A DNA stretch of 34,078 nt from JBHHYU01 sp046757725 (GCA_046757725.1 JBHHYU010000024.1:1-34078); one strand, 5' to 3'; positions 7,553 through 15,336 are shown, counted from the stretch's first letter. Notes: generated by a model from the sequence alone, not told the origin. Program-made: numbers and translations.

Positions 7553-8821
7553 TCAGTCGGGCGTGCCCACCTCCAGACCATAAGCCCGCGCCATCACCAC
7601 GATAGGATGAACCGGTTTCCTACCGGTCCCCTGTTGGACTTGGATCGCCGACAGGGGACAATCGGTCACCGTGCAGGCGTCCGCGGGTTTCAAGAACTTG
7701 AAAAGCGGTCTGCCCACCTTCATCGAGGCCTCAAAATTTTTCTTCTTCACGCTCCAACTCCCGTCGTGCCCACTGCAGCACTGCATGCGGGAGACTTCGG
7801 CATCGGGGATTAGCTGCATTAATTCCTGCGCTTTGAACCCAATGCCCTGCGCCTTCAAATGACAGGGTTGATGGTATCGGATCTTACCGATCTTATCGGA
7901 GAAACCCAAATCCAGCTTGCCGCTTTCGTGGACTTTTACCAGATATTCGGATAGATCAAAGGTGTTTGCGGCAACGAGTTTGGAATCCTCGGTGGGCACG
8001 AATCGCGGGTATTCTCGTTTAAGCATATAGCTGCAGCTCGCGCTTGGCACCACGATTTTGTATCCCTGCCGGACCGCTTGACTCAGAGTGGTCACATTCG
8101 ACTCGATCTTCTTCATGGCCCGATCCATCAGCCCCACGTCCAAAAACGGGAGGCCGCAGCATTGCTGCTCGGGGACCATACACTCGATTCCGTTCTTCTC
8201 CAGGACACCGACAGTCGCTTTACCGACATCCGGCTCATTGTAATTGACCGTACAGGTATAAAAGAGCGCTACCTTTTCCTCCCCTTTGCCCTTCGGTAGG
8301 GCAGGTTTCTTGCGTAGCCACTTGGCGAATGTCTCCGAGTGGAAGGTGGGGAGTAACCGGTCCTTGTGGACACCCAAATACGTTTCCATCAAACCGCGCA
8401 GAAAGGGATTCCGATTCGCCCAGTTGACTAGTGGTGCCGCCAAACTGGCCATTTTCCCCACCCAATCCGTATCTCCGAATAATCGGTCGGCAAGACTCGT
8501 TCCCTTTTGCTTAACGTCCACCAGATTGGCCCGCATCATCGTCCTCGGAAAATCGATGTTCCACTCGTGCGGAGGTACATACGGGCAGATAGGGTAGCAC
8601 AGCTTGCACTGGTAGCATTGATCGACAACATGCTTCATCTGCTCATCCTTTAGGTTAGCCGCCTCGCCGAAGTTTTCATTCATCATCTGGAAGAGGCTCA
8701 CAAAAGACGGACAGAGGGTGTGGCAAAGCGTGCACCCATAGCAGATATCAAATACCCGCGAAAGCTCTTTCCGCGTCGCTTGAGAATCCCAGAATTCCTT
8801 CGATGTAATATCAAAGCTCAT
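7553..8821 (-). CDS. GlpC/HdrD-like CCG-domain iron-sulfur oxidoreductase
   Basis: The 422-residue protein has two 4Fe-4S ferredoxin motifs near the N-terminus (Cys27/30/33/37 and Cys69/72/75/79) and two cysteine-rich CCG domains (QQCCGLPF at 219-226, MQCCSG at 346-351). This is the architecture of GlpC, HdrD and related subunits that pass electrons between quinones, thiols and partner oxidoreductases. There is no signal peptide and no clear membrane helix, so it is cytoplasmic or peripheral. It is the last gene of the minus-strand set after the RdhA-like protein and ferredoxin, separated from the ferredoxin by 236 bases, so it may have its own promoter. The second CCG domain ends CCSG rather than CCG. 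A role as electron donor or acceptor for the RdhA-like protein is inferred from position only. Confidence 0.85.
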   Translation of the reverse strand: MSFDITSKEFWDSQATRKELSRVFDICYGCTLCHTLCPSFVSLFQMMNENFGEAANLKDEQMKHVVDQCYQCKLCYPICPYVPPHEWNIDFPRTMMRANLVDVKQKGTSLADRLFGDTDWVGKMASLAAPLVNWANRNPFLRGLMETYLGVHKDRLLPTFHSETFAKWLRKKPALPKGKGEEKVALFYTCTVNYNEPDVGKATVGVLEKNGIECMVPEQQCCGLPFLDVGLMDRAMKKIESNVTTLSQAVRQGYKIVVPSASCSYMLKREYPRFVPTEDSKLVAANTFDLSEYLVKVHESGKLDLGFSDKIGKIRYHQPCHLKAQGIGFKAQELMQLIPDAEVSRMQCCSGHDGSWSVKKKNFEASMKVGRPLFKFLKPADACTVTDCPLSAIQVQQGTGRKPVHPIVVMARAYGLEVGTPD

Positions 8822-9057
8822 CAGCGTTGTTTCCTTATCTTTTCCTTCCCTTTGAAATGATTTAATCAGTCACCTTACCTTTTCCGTTCGAGGAAAGTAA
8901 AGACCAAAAATAGGTGGCCGGGGGTACAGAGGCAGGCGTTATCAGGGGAGCAGAGCTTTGTGGAAAAGCTCGTGCGTTATCTACGGAGGTACAGGAGGTC
9001 AAGGAGACTGCACGAAGTCAACGCGGCCCCTTAGTTGTCCTGCTACGTAAATGAGGA

Positions 9058-9297
9058 TCACTTGAAATGGTCCGCGTTGATCTGAATAAAGTGTTTCCAT
9101 TTCTCGGGGACCTCAGACTCGGGAAATATGGCGTTGACCGGGCACTCAACGACACAGGCGTCGCAATCAATGCATTCCTCGGGGTCAATGAAAACCATTG
9201 CGTCGTTATCACCGCAATGGATACAATCCATGGGACAAACGTCGATGCAGGCCTTGTCTTTGACGCCAATGCACGGTTCTACGATCACGTATGTCAT
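9058..9297 (-). CDS. Seven-iron [3Fe-4S][4Fe-4S] ferredoxin, FdxA-like
   Basis: The 79-residue protein has cysteines at 9, 17 and 21 (Cx7Cx3CP) and at 42, 45, 48 and 52 (CxxCxxCxxxCP). This is the spacing of Azotobacter-type FdI/FdxA, so one 3Fe-4S and one 4Fe-4S cluster are expected. Two extra cysteines lie at 25 and 28. Typical FdxA proteins are around 107 residues, so this is a short form ending soon after the second motif. It begins 20 bases after the RdhA-like gene on the same strand, which makes it the obvious electron carrier for that enzyme. The ribosome binding site is weak, suggesting translational coupling. Confidence 0.88.
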   Translation of the reverse strand: MTYVIVEPCIGVKDKACIDVCPMDCIHCGDNDAMVFIDPEECIDCDACVVECPVNAIFPESEVPEKWKHFIQINADHFK

Positions 9298-9317
9298 TGT
9301 CCCGGTTTCGCCTGCCG

Positions 9318-10517
9318 TTAGGCGGTGTGGAGCTTCTTATGTACCAGGTTCGTGTGCTGGGCCGTACAACCGGGGACCTTGCAGATCACAGGCTTTGGGG
9401 CGTTGTCGTAGTCTAGCCACTTCATATGCTTCCAGGGCCTCTTTCCCCAGAAAAGATCGTCAATCCAAAGCAACGGGACGATCAGGAGCGGCCGCAGCGC
9501 GATGGGCAGCACCTTGATGGACTTGACAGCTAGGGTATGCCACCAGGCCTTAGGCTTGTTGTAACAGCACGAGGAAACACAGATCACACAGTTGGACCAC
9601 TGACCGCGGGAGGCCGGTCGATACTTGTAGCAGGTATCCACGTTGACGACGTACTTCTCGACGCCGTTCAAGACTTCCTTGTCACCGAAGGAAATACTGT
9701 GCGAAGGACACGTCTTAGCGCACTTCATGCAATACTTGCAGACGTCTTCGAGGCCGATATCCTCCGGCTTGTCGACCTCCAACGGAAGGTCCGTGGTAAC
9801 CACGGACAAGTGCAGCCTGGAGCCGTACTCTTCATGGACGAGCATCCCGTGTCGTCCCAGCTCCCCCAGTCCGGCGTTAACCGCTAAAGGTATGGGATTG
9901 ACCTCGCCTCGGCCGTAATGGTGTGCGCGTGCGGGATAGCCCATCTCGCGGATGTAGCTGGCCAGCTGGAAAGTGGTTGGGATCATCTCGTTGTTACCCA
10001 GCCCGTACTCAGCGTCAGAGATCCGACTGTTATTGCTTAGAAACTTGTGGTAGTCGCTGGCAAATCCCATGCAAATGGCATAGCGATGGCGCAGGTCGAT
10101 GGGGTCTCCGGCCTTTTGCCCCATCTCGGCATTTCCTCTGGCACGATGGGAATAGACATAGGCCTGTTCGAGATGGGATATCCCCACAACGGTGGCACCG
10201 AGGAAGCGGGCGATCTCTTTGATGTTGCGGGCCATTCTTGCAGGATCATCGACCGGTGTCTGCTTGGTATTGACCTTCCCCTCCGGCACCTTTGCCATTA
10301 TGCTCCGCAGGCAGTTGTTCGGGTCTGTGTCACCACCGCCAGCACCAAAAATACGCCTGAAGACGTCCCCGTCGGCGTTGTTTTTCCGCCATTGGCGCAG
10401 CCGCTCACCCAACTCTCCACGGTCGGCCCGGGGATGGGGAGTTTCGCGTTCATCGATCTGCCGCTGCGGTCCTACAATCTTGTAAGTTCGATGCTTGTAC
10501 TCCTTTGCTGTCTGCAT
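9318..10517 (-). CDS. Reductive dehalogenase-like (RdhA family) double-cluster Fe-S protein
   Basis: The 399-residue protein matches the RdhA/QueG-type core. The segment AGLGELGRHGMLVHEEYG (215-232) followed by LSVVTTDLPLEVDKP is a hallmark of the corrinoid-binding domain of reductive dehalogenases. Two 4Fe-4S clusters are predicted from Cys260/263/266/270 and Cys296/310/313/317, and the C-terminal LLWIDDLFWGKRPWKHM segment is RdhA-like. No twin-arginine signal is present and no membrane-anchor gene is seen, unlike respiratory RdhA/RdhB pairs, so it is a cytoplasmic form. The Pro that normally follows the last cluster Cys is Cys here (CC). AAGGAGT eight bases before the ATG supports the start. 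Its ferredoxin follows at 20 bases. True dehalogenation versus another corrinoid reduction cannot be decided; epoxyqueuosine reductase is less likely. Confidence 0.75.
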   Translation of the reverse strand: MQTAKEYKHRTYKIVGPQRQIDERETPHPRADRGELGERLRQWRKNNADGDVFRRIFGAGGGDTDPNNCLRSIMAKVPEGKVNTKQTPVDDPARMARNIKEIARFLGATVVGISHLEQAYVYSHRARGNAEMGQKAGDPIDLRHRYAICMGFASDYHKFLSNNSRISDAEYGLGNNEMIPTTFQLASYIREMGYPARAHHYGRGEVNPIPLAVNAGLGELGRHGMLVHEEYGSRLHLSVVTTDLPLEVDKPEDIGLEDVCKYCMKCAKTCPSHSISFGDKEVLNGVEKYVVNVDTCYKYRPASRGQWSNCVICVSSCCYNKPKAWWHTLAVKSIKVLPIALRPLLIVPLLWIDDLFWGKRPWKHMKWLDYDNAPKPVICKVPGCTAQHTNLVHKKLHTA

Positions 10518-10643
10518 AAACGGAATACTCCTTTCCAGCTTCCCTGAGGGCAGCAGTTTACCGATCTAGCGGCGATTATAGGCTCACGCTTAGAGTGGAG
10601 TCAAGAAAGTTGGGCACGACGTGCAGGCACTAACCAAGGGAAT

Positions 10644-10746
10644 TTGAAAACCTGCGCTGCACGTGTTGCTCCCGGTGAAGTGATCTTACACGTGCTCAAC
10701 CGAGCCAATGCTCGCACCCGGATCTTTGATACTGACCGAGATGTTC
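10644..10746 (+). pseudogene. REP-associated (Y1) transposase N-terminal remnant
   Basis: About 33 codons read like the start of REP-associated Y1 transposases: a basic N-terminus, then ARVAPGEVILHVLNRANAR and RIFDTDRD, matching the usual ...APGG-x-x-HVLNRGNAR-x-x-F-x-x-x-x-D pattern. Similarity stops near 10746. A further stretch in another frame near 10810-10860 (LLVTACLINGGWG) may be a decayed copy of the LLAYCLMPNHWH motif. No intact catalytic domain remains. Confidence 0.5.
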
Positions 10747-11008
10747 CATGCTGCACACCCGTTGCGGGCTGTTGGGAGCCTTATGGGCTGGGGTTGCCAG
10801 CCTGTTTTGCTAGTGACTGCTTGCCTGATCAACGGTGGCTGGGGCATAGGCACCGGCCAGATCCTCAGAGCATTGTCTGGTTGGCTTGGCCAATCACGTG
10901 AGCCGGCAGCGGGGTCGTAAGGACTCAAGTCCGCGTGTAGCTCTTAACTGTGTTTTTTGACCAAGGAAGTTCTAGGTTACTCATATTATAAAGAGGGCTT
11001 AATCTCAC
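10747..11008. other. Gene-poor interval between transposase remnant and lpdA
   Basis: No intact gene is seen. Open frames here are short and lack motifs apart from the possible decayed transposase piece. The stretch is likely transposon debris plus the 3' flank of the dihydrolipoyl dehydrogenase gene. Confidence 0.4.
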
Positions 11009-11025
11009 CCGTTTTTCAAAAACGG
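11009..11025 (-). terminator. Candidate terminator hairpin downstream of lpdA
   Basis: CCGTTTTTCAAAAACGG is a perfect palindrome with an 8-base arm, placed 20 bases after the lpdA stop on the minus strand. The poly-U tract after it is poor, so it may be only a 3'-end stabilising hairpin. Confidence 0.35.
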
Positions 11026-11045
11026 TAGACAAACCGATTAACGGA

Positions 11046-12437
11046 TCAGCAGTTGATACTTTCTCCTGTGATAGCCAGGGAAGCTTCCATCAGAGCCTCC
11101 GAAAGTGTCGGATGAGCATGAATTGTCTTGCTCAGGTCTCGCACGGTGCCTCCCAGGGCTTGGGCTACTCCGGCCTCGGCTACCAGTTCGGTCACGCCTT
11201 TGCCGATCATATGGACACCGAGGATCTCTCCCTTCTCCCCGGCGACCACCTTGGTCCAGCCCTCCGTATGATCTGCCGCCACGGCTTTTCCTGAGGCACG
11301 GAAAGGAAATCGGCCGACCGTGACCTGCTTGCCCCCCGCCCTAGCCTCCTTTTCGGTTAGGCCGATACTCGCGGCTTCCGGTTGACAGTAGACGCAAGCT
11401 GGAATGTTTTTACGCTCCACCTTCGTTCCGTCTCGGCCTGCTATCATTTCTACAGCGGCAATACTCTCCGCAGCTGCCGCATGCGCCAGCAAAGGTGGCC
11501 CGATTAGATCCCCTACGGCATAGATATCCTCACGGCTTGTGCGGTACCGATGATCAACCTTAACAAACGCCTTTTCGGTTTCGATGTGAAGCGTCTCTAG
11601 ACCTAAACCCTCCGTCAAAGGTACTCGGCCTACCGCAACCAGGATCTGCTCTGCAAAAAGCGTGCTCTCTTTCCCGTCTTTTCCTTCAAGGGTTAGCACT
11701 ACGGAGTTGCCTTCCCGGCTATTTGCCTTATAGCGGGCCCCGGTGAGAACGTGAATCTTTCTTTTTCTGAAGGCGCGTTCCAGTTCCTGGCCCAACTCTT
11801 CATCCATTTCTGGTAGCAGGTGATCCTTCATTTCCACCACCATTGTATCGACGCCGAAACTTCTATAGACATAGGCAAACTCAACCCCAATAGCGCCTCC
11901 TCCGATGATCACAACCGACTTGGGAAGTTCCTTTTGCTCAAGCGCCTCCCGGCTGCTCAAAACGGTCTTTCCATCCACCTCCAAGCGGGGCAGCAATCGT
12001 TCTTTACTCCCCGCCGCCAACAAGATTTTTGAGGAGGTGATCTTTCTTTCCTCTTTTCCCGTTACTAGAACCTCAGATGAGGATAAGAGGCTACCCATAC
12101 CATTGAAAAGATCAACGTGATTCTTTTTAAGGAGGAATTCCACTCCCTTTGCCAGGCGCTCCGCGACCCTCCGGCTGTACCCAATGACTTTTGAGTAATC
12201 TACGGATAGACCCTCGCAGCGGATGCCATAACGCTCGCCTTCACGTATGGCCTCCATAAGTTCAGCACAATGGAGAATAGCTTTTGATGGGATACATCCC
12301 CAGTTGAGACAGACACCGCCCAGCCGGTCTTTCTCAATGAGGGCGGTCTTTAACCCTAGCTGGGAGGCGCGGATGGCTGCTGTGTAACCTCCAGGCCCTG
12401 CGCCGATAACTATCAAGTCGTAAGTGTGAGCAGCCAT
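11046..12437 (-). CDS. lpdA: Dihydrolipoyl dehydrogenase (E3)
   Basis: The 463-residue flavoprotein has every hallmark of dihydrolipoamide dehydrogenase. The FAD-binding GAGPGGYTAA is at 12-21, the redox disulfide is in GGVCLNWGCIPSK (Cys43 and Cys48), the NAD-binding IGGGAIGVEFAYV motif is in the middle, the second FAD motif is YAVGDLIG, and the catalytic His-Glu pair is in HAHPTLSEA near the C-terminus. It reoxidises the lipoyl group of 2-oxoacid dehydrogenases or of the glycine cleavage H-protein using NAD+. No E1, E2 or gcv gene lies beside it, so it is a stand-alone E3. AAGGAGA eight bases upstream supports the ATG. It is transcribed away from the thioredoxin gene. Confidence 0.95.
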   Translation of the reverse strand: MAAHTYDLIVIGAGPGGYTAAIRASQLGLKTALIEKDRLGGVCLNWGCIPSKAILHCAELMEAIREGERYGIRCEGLSVDYSKVIGYSRRVAERLAKGVEFLLKKNHVDLFNGMGSLLSSSEVLVTGKEERKITSSKILLAAGSKERLLPRLEVDGKTVLSSREALEQKELPKSVVIIGGGAIGVEFAYVYRSFGVDTMVVEMKDHLLPEMDEELGQELERAFRKRKIHVLTGARYKANSREGNSVVLTLEGKDGKESTLFAEQILVAVGRVPLTEGLGLETLHIETEKAFVKVDHRYRTSREDIYAVGDLIGPPLLAHAAAAESIAAVEMIAGRDGTKVERKNIPACVYCQPEAASIGLTEKEARAGGKQVTVGRFPFRASGKAVAADHTEGWTKVVAGEKGEILGVHMIGKGVTELVAEAGVAQALGGTVRDLSKTIHAHPTLSEALMEASLAITGESINC

Positions 12438-12683
12438 GAAAAAGGTCTCCTTTTATAATTATTTTCTTAAAACTCAGAGTAAAGAAGCTGCCTGCAAATA
12501 TAGCCGCTAACCTAGGCAGGTTCAAATCAACGTGGTGCCTGGGGGATAACAGATTCTGAAAGAAACCGGCCGTAGAACTCAGGAATTATATTTTCGTTCC
12601 TCGGGTTGTCTTCTTGATATGTGTAGTAAACTGGCAATAGGAAACGCCGAGTGATAAAAAGGATTATCAGAAACTTGGAACTT
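12438..12683. other. Divergent intergenic region lpdA/thioredoxin
   Basis: This spacer lies between divergently transcribed lpdA and the TlpA-like gene and should hold both promoters. No open frame or repeat is convincing. The lpdA side is A/T-rich close to its ribosome binding site. Confidence 0.4.
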
Positions 12684-12712
12684 TTGGGTAGCTGGATCGG
12701 TTTTACTATAAA
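12684..12712 (+). promoter_or_regulatory. Candidate sigma-70 promoter of the TlpA-like gene
   Basis: TTGGGT (12684-12689) and TATAAA (12707-12712) have a 17-base spacer and end 18 bases before the ATG, implying a short leader. Pattern match only. Confidence 0.4.
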
Positions 12713-12730
12713 TAGCGGGAAATTGCCATT

Positions 12731-13309
12731 ATGAGATTTAAAGTTACGATTGGGATTGCCCTGTTGCTCCTGTCGCTGGCTGGGCTACTGGCTTTTAAAG
12801 GCGTTTTACCGGAAAGACAAGGAGGCCCCGGTCCCGGCAGGGAAGAACTCTTAAAAAAGCTAAGCATTGAAACATTTGACAAGAAAGTTTCTGCTCCTGA
12901 TTTTTCTCTAAAGGACCCGGCGGGCAATCAGGTAAGTCTTCAAGGCCTTAAAGGAAAAGTCATTTTTCTTAATTTCTGGGCCACTTGGTGTCCCCCCTGT
13001 AGGTTGGAGATGCCGACGATGCAGCGGCTTTATGAGAAGTACGGTAAAGAAGGGCTGGTAATCCTTGCGGTCAATTTTCGTGAGGGTCCGGATGAGGTTA
13101 AGGCCTTTCGTAAAGAGCATCAGCTTAATTTCACGACTCTTATTGATAGGGAAGCCAAAGTTTTTGGACTTTACAAGGCGTGGTCGCTCCCTACCACGTA
13201 CCTCATCGGCAAAAACGGAGAGATGGTAGGGAAGGTTATCGGTTACCGTGACTGGCATAGCAAACTCGCCCAGTCTCTTTTTCACGACCTCCTGGGAAGT
13301 CATGCTTAA
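12731..13309 (+). CDS. TlpA/ResA-family thiol-disulfide oxidoreductase
   Basis: The 192-residue protein starts with a signal anchor (hydrophobic residues about 6-22), then a linker, then a thioredoxin-fold domain of the AhpC-TSA/redoxin type. The active site is WCPPC (Cys87 and Cys90) and the cis-Pro region is SLPTTYLIG. Such proteins act on the periplasmic side, reducing apocytochrome c or other disulfides during cytochrome maturation or stress. Neither cytochrome nor ccm genes are adjacent, so its partner is unknown. The ribosome binding site is weak (GCGGGAAA). It is probably monocistronic; the next 800 bases hold no gene. Confidence 0.9.
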   Translation: MRFKVTIGIALLLLSLAGLLAFKGVLPERQGGPGPGREELLKKLSIETFDKKVSAPDFSLKDPAGNQVSLQGLKGKVIFLNFWATWCPPCRLEMPTMQRLYEKYGKEGLVILAVNFREGPDEVKAFRKEHQLNFTTLIDREAKVFGLYKAWSLPTTYLIGKNGEMVGKVIGYRDWHSKLAQSLFHDLLGSHA

Positions 13310-13358
13310 AGACTTGCTCCCTCGTTGCAAACGACCGAATCTGGTAAACTGCCCTTCA

Positions 13359-13388
13359 TAACACCTCGGTGTTCCGAATTAACACCTC
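13359..13388. repeat. Direct repeat TAACACCTC x2 with an embedded palindrome
   Basis: TAACACCTC occurs at 13359-13367 and again at 13380-13388, 21 bases apart. The first copy is part of the perfect palindrome AACACCTCGGTGTT (13360-13373). A spacing near two helical turns is typical of operator half-sites, but the palindrome could also be the terminator stem of the preceding gene. Confidence 0.4.
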
Positions 13389-13930
13389 TTAGGTACGGGG
13401 TCTGACTTTTCCGACTGGTGCGGAAACGCCATCTGCGCTGTCAGTTCGTTTCTGCTCTAAAGGATTAGCCTTCGCTTGGCCATTTAGAGGAGAGAAGATG
13501 CTGCGTTTCCGAACCTCAGCTCGGAAGGTGAGATCCGGGTGCCGGAGATACACATCCGCCAAAAAAGTTCTCGACAGACATGCCAGAGGAAGGTTTTGTG
13601 GACAGGCCTGGAAGGAACTTCTGATCTTTAGTTGATGTTCTAAGGTTGAAAAGATTGTTATGATGTTAAACCGCAGGTTGACAGTGGAAAAAAAAGAGCT
13701 ATTGCCCGAGCATGTTCGTGCCTCGGCCGCGGTGGCATTGGCTAGCTTTTCTCCTGTCGTCAAGATCATTACGAATAACTGGCGCAGGCGTGGTCTATTT
13801 CTTTTTCTAGAGATGGTGGTGGTGAAAATTGTCTTTCTATTATTCATCGCGTCGGCATCTGCAGCACCGAAAGCCTAGGGGCCTATCGCGGAGATTTGAG
13901 TGATCAATATGATCGGCGTTTTAACTGTCC
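13389..13930. other. Long non-coding interval upstream of the arsenic operon
   Basis: No supported gene is present. A minus-strand open frame (13389-13847) and a short plus frame (13660-13878) lack family motifs and ribosome binding sites. Near 13392-13410 is a GGTACGGGGTCTGAC sequence, reminiscent of the dispersed GGGGTCTGAC/GGGGTCAGAC repeats common in some uncultured bacterial genomes, which fits an intergenic repeat-rich stretch. Confidence 0.45.
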
Positions 13931-13982
13931 GGGGAGCCTTGGAGGCCTACGATCGGTTCGCTTCGTAGACCTTAAGCTCCCC
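13931..13982. repeat. Large imperfect inverted repeat (hairpin)
   Basis: GGGGAGCCTTGGAGGCCTACGA pairs with TCGTAGACCTTAAGCTCCCC, with a two-base bulge and a short loop. The flanking CCGG/CCGG would lengthen the stem. No poly-T follows on either side, so it is not a standard terminator. It lies about 130 bases before the arsM start and 43 bases before a candidate promoter. Confidence 0.6.
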
Positions 13983-14024
13983 CGGTCGGTTCTCGGCTGT
14001 CTGGATTGCGATGCGTTATTGACC

Positions 14025-14052
14025 TTGGACCCATTTCTTGCGAGACTAAATT
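14025..14052 (+). promoter_or_regulatory. Candidate promoter of the arsenic operon
   Basis: TTGGAC (14025-14030) and TAAATT (14047-14052) have a 16-base spacer and lie 60 bases before the arsM ATG. No obvious ArsR-type operator is recognised around it. Confidence 0.33.
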
Positions 14053-14112
14053 TTTGTAACTGTGAAAGTTTAAGGCGTTTTTATAAGAGCAGTTTGTGGA
14101 AAGGAGATTGTG

Positions 14113-15336
14113 ATGAACCAAGAACGGCAAGGGGTGAGCGGAGGGAAACATAATGGTAACGGTAATGGTAACGGGAGGAAACTCGATTATTCCGAGGGAG
14201 CGGTACTCGAACGGTACGGTAGAGCCGCGCAGGAGTTCGAAGATGGATTGTGTGTTCCCGTTTGTTACGACTCCTCTGTTTTGAAGGTCATCCCCAATGA
14301 AATTATCGAGAAGGACTACGGTTGTGGCAATCCTTCGCAGTATGTGAAAGAAGGGGAAACCGTCCTCGATCTTGGGTCCGGTAGTGGGAAGGCGTGTTAC
14401 ATCATGGCCCAGATCGTGGGCCAGACCGGCAAGGTCATCGGAGTGGATTTTCATGAGGACATGTTGAGCCTGGCCCGGAAGTACCAGGACTCCATAGGAA
14501 CGAAGCTTGGCTACCACAATGTGGAGTTTCGCCGGGGTAGGATACAGAATCTGAGAGCCAACCTCGATCTCGTGGATCAGTATCTAACCTGCCACCCCGT
14601 TTGTTCCACTTCCGATCTTTTCAGACTGGGCGAATTCGAAGAGAAGATTTCGCGCGAGCAACCGTTGATCCCGGATGAGTCCGTTGATGTGATTGTTTCC
14701 AACTGTGTGCTGAATCTGATTCGATCCGAGGATAAAAAAGGACTGTTTTCGGAAATGTACCGCGTGCTCAAAAAGGGAGGGAGAATCGCGATCTCCGATA
14801 TCGTCTGCGACGAAGCCGTGCCGGACCCTCTCAAAAATGATGCGGAACTCTGGAGCGGGTGTGTCTCGGGGGCCTTTCAGGAGGAGGAATTCCTTCGCAA
14901 CTTTGAGCAGGCTAAATTTTATGGGATCTCGATCGAGGAGATGAAATCGGAACCCTATCGAACCGTTGAGGGCATTGAATTTCGTTCGATTACGGTAACG
15001 GCCTACAAGGGAAAAGAAGGGCACTGTATAGAGCGCAATCAGGCAGTAATCTACCGTGGTCCTTGGAAACAAGTCGCCGATGATGACGACCATGTTCTCC
15101 ACCGCGGCGTACGGACCGCCGTCTGCGATAAGACCTATCAGATCTATTCGAAATTGCCCTACCGGGATCAGTTTATCATGATCCCGCCGAGAGAAGAGGT
15201 ACCGGTGGAGAAGGCAGGAGATTTCGACTGCGCTCGCGTCGAGAGACGCCATCCGCAGGAGACGAAGGGGTTGGGTTACAAGGTAACGCAAGCCGCCCCG
15301 AATGGTTGCGGTCCAGAAGGTGCTTGTTGCCCGTAA
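14113..15336 (+). CDS. arsM: Arsenite S-adenosylmethionine methyltransferase, long form
   Basis: The 407-residue cytoplasmic enzyme transfers methyl groups from S-adenosylmethionine to trivalent arsenic. The SAM-binding motif is VLDLGSGSGKACY (84-96), followed by IGVDFHEDML. The arsenic-binding cysteines of the family are present in context: YGCGNP (Cys71), SNCVLNL (Cys198) and WSGCVSGA (Cys250). After residue about 290 comes a C-terminal extension ending in the Cys-rich tail CGPEGACCP. The N-terminus has an Asn-Gly repeat (residues 14-21) encoded by tandem GGTAAC/T hexamers. The ATG at 14113 is preferred over GTG at 14110 because it lies six bases from AAGGAG rather than three. The end overlaps arsS by 35 bases if the longer arsS start is used. 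Confidence 0.9.
   Translation: MNQERQGVSGGKHNGNGNGNGRKLDYSEGAVLERYGRAAQEFEDGLCVPVCYDSSVLKVIPNEIIEKDYGCGNPSQYVKEGETVLDLGSGSGKACYIMAQIVGQTGKVIGVDFHEDMLSLARKYQDSIGTKLGYHNVEFRRGRIQNLRANLDLVDQYLTCHPVCSTSDLFRLGEFEEKISREQPLIPDESVDVIVSNCVLNLIRSEDKKGLFSEMYRVLKKGGRIAISDIVCDEAVPDPLKNDAELWSGCVSGAFQEEEFLRNFEQAKFYGISIEEMKSEPYRTVEGIEFRSITVTAYKGKEGHCIERNQAVIYRGPWKQVADDDDHVLHRGVRTAVCDKTYQIYSKLPYRDQFIMIPPREEVPVEKAGDFDCARVERRHPQETKGLGYKVTQAAPNGCGPEGACCP

Noticed and set aside
9318..10517. Epoxyqueuosine reductase QueG
   Set aside because: QueG shares the corrinoid/Fe-S core, but the GLGELGRHGMLVHEEYG and LLWIDDLFWGK segments look closer to RdhA, the C-terminal HEAT-like repeat of QueG is not seen, and the dedicated downstream ferredoxin fits RdhA better.
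13389..13847. 152-codon minus-strand open frame
   Set aside because: No recognisable motif, no ribosome binding site, low-complexity basic/Thr-rich start, and it ends within a repeat-like GGGGTCTGAC sequence; treated as non-coding.
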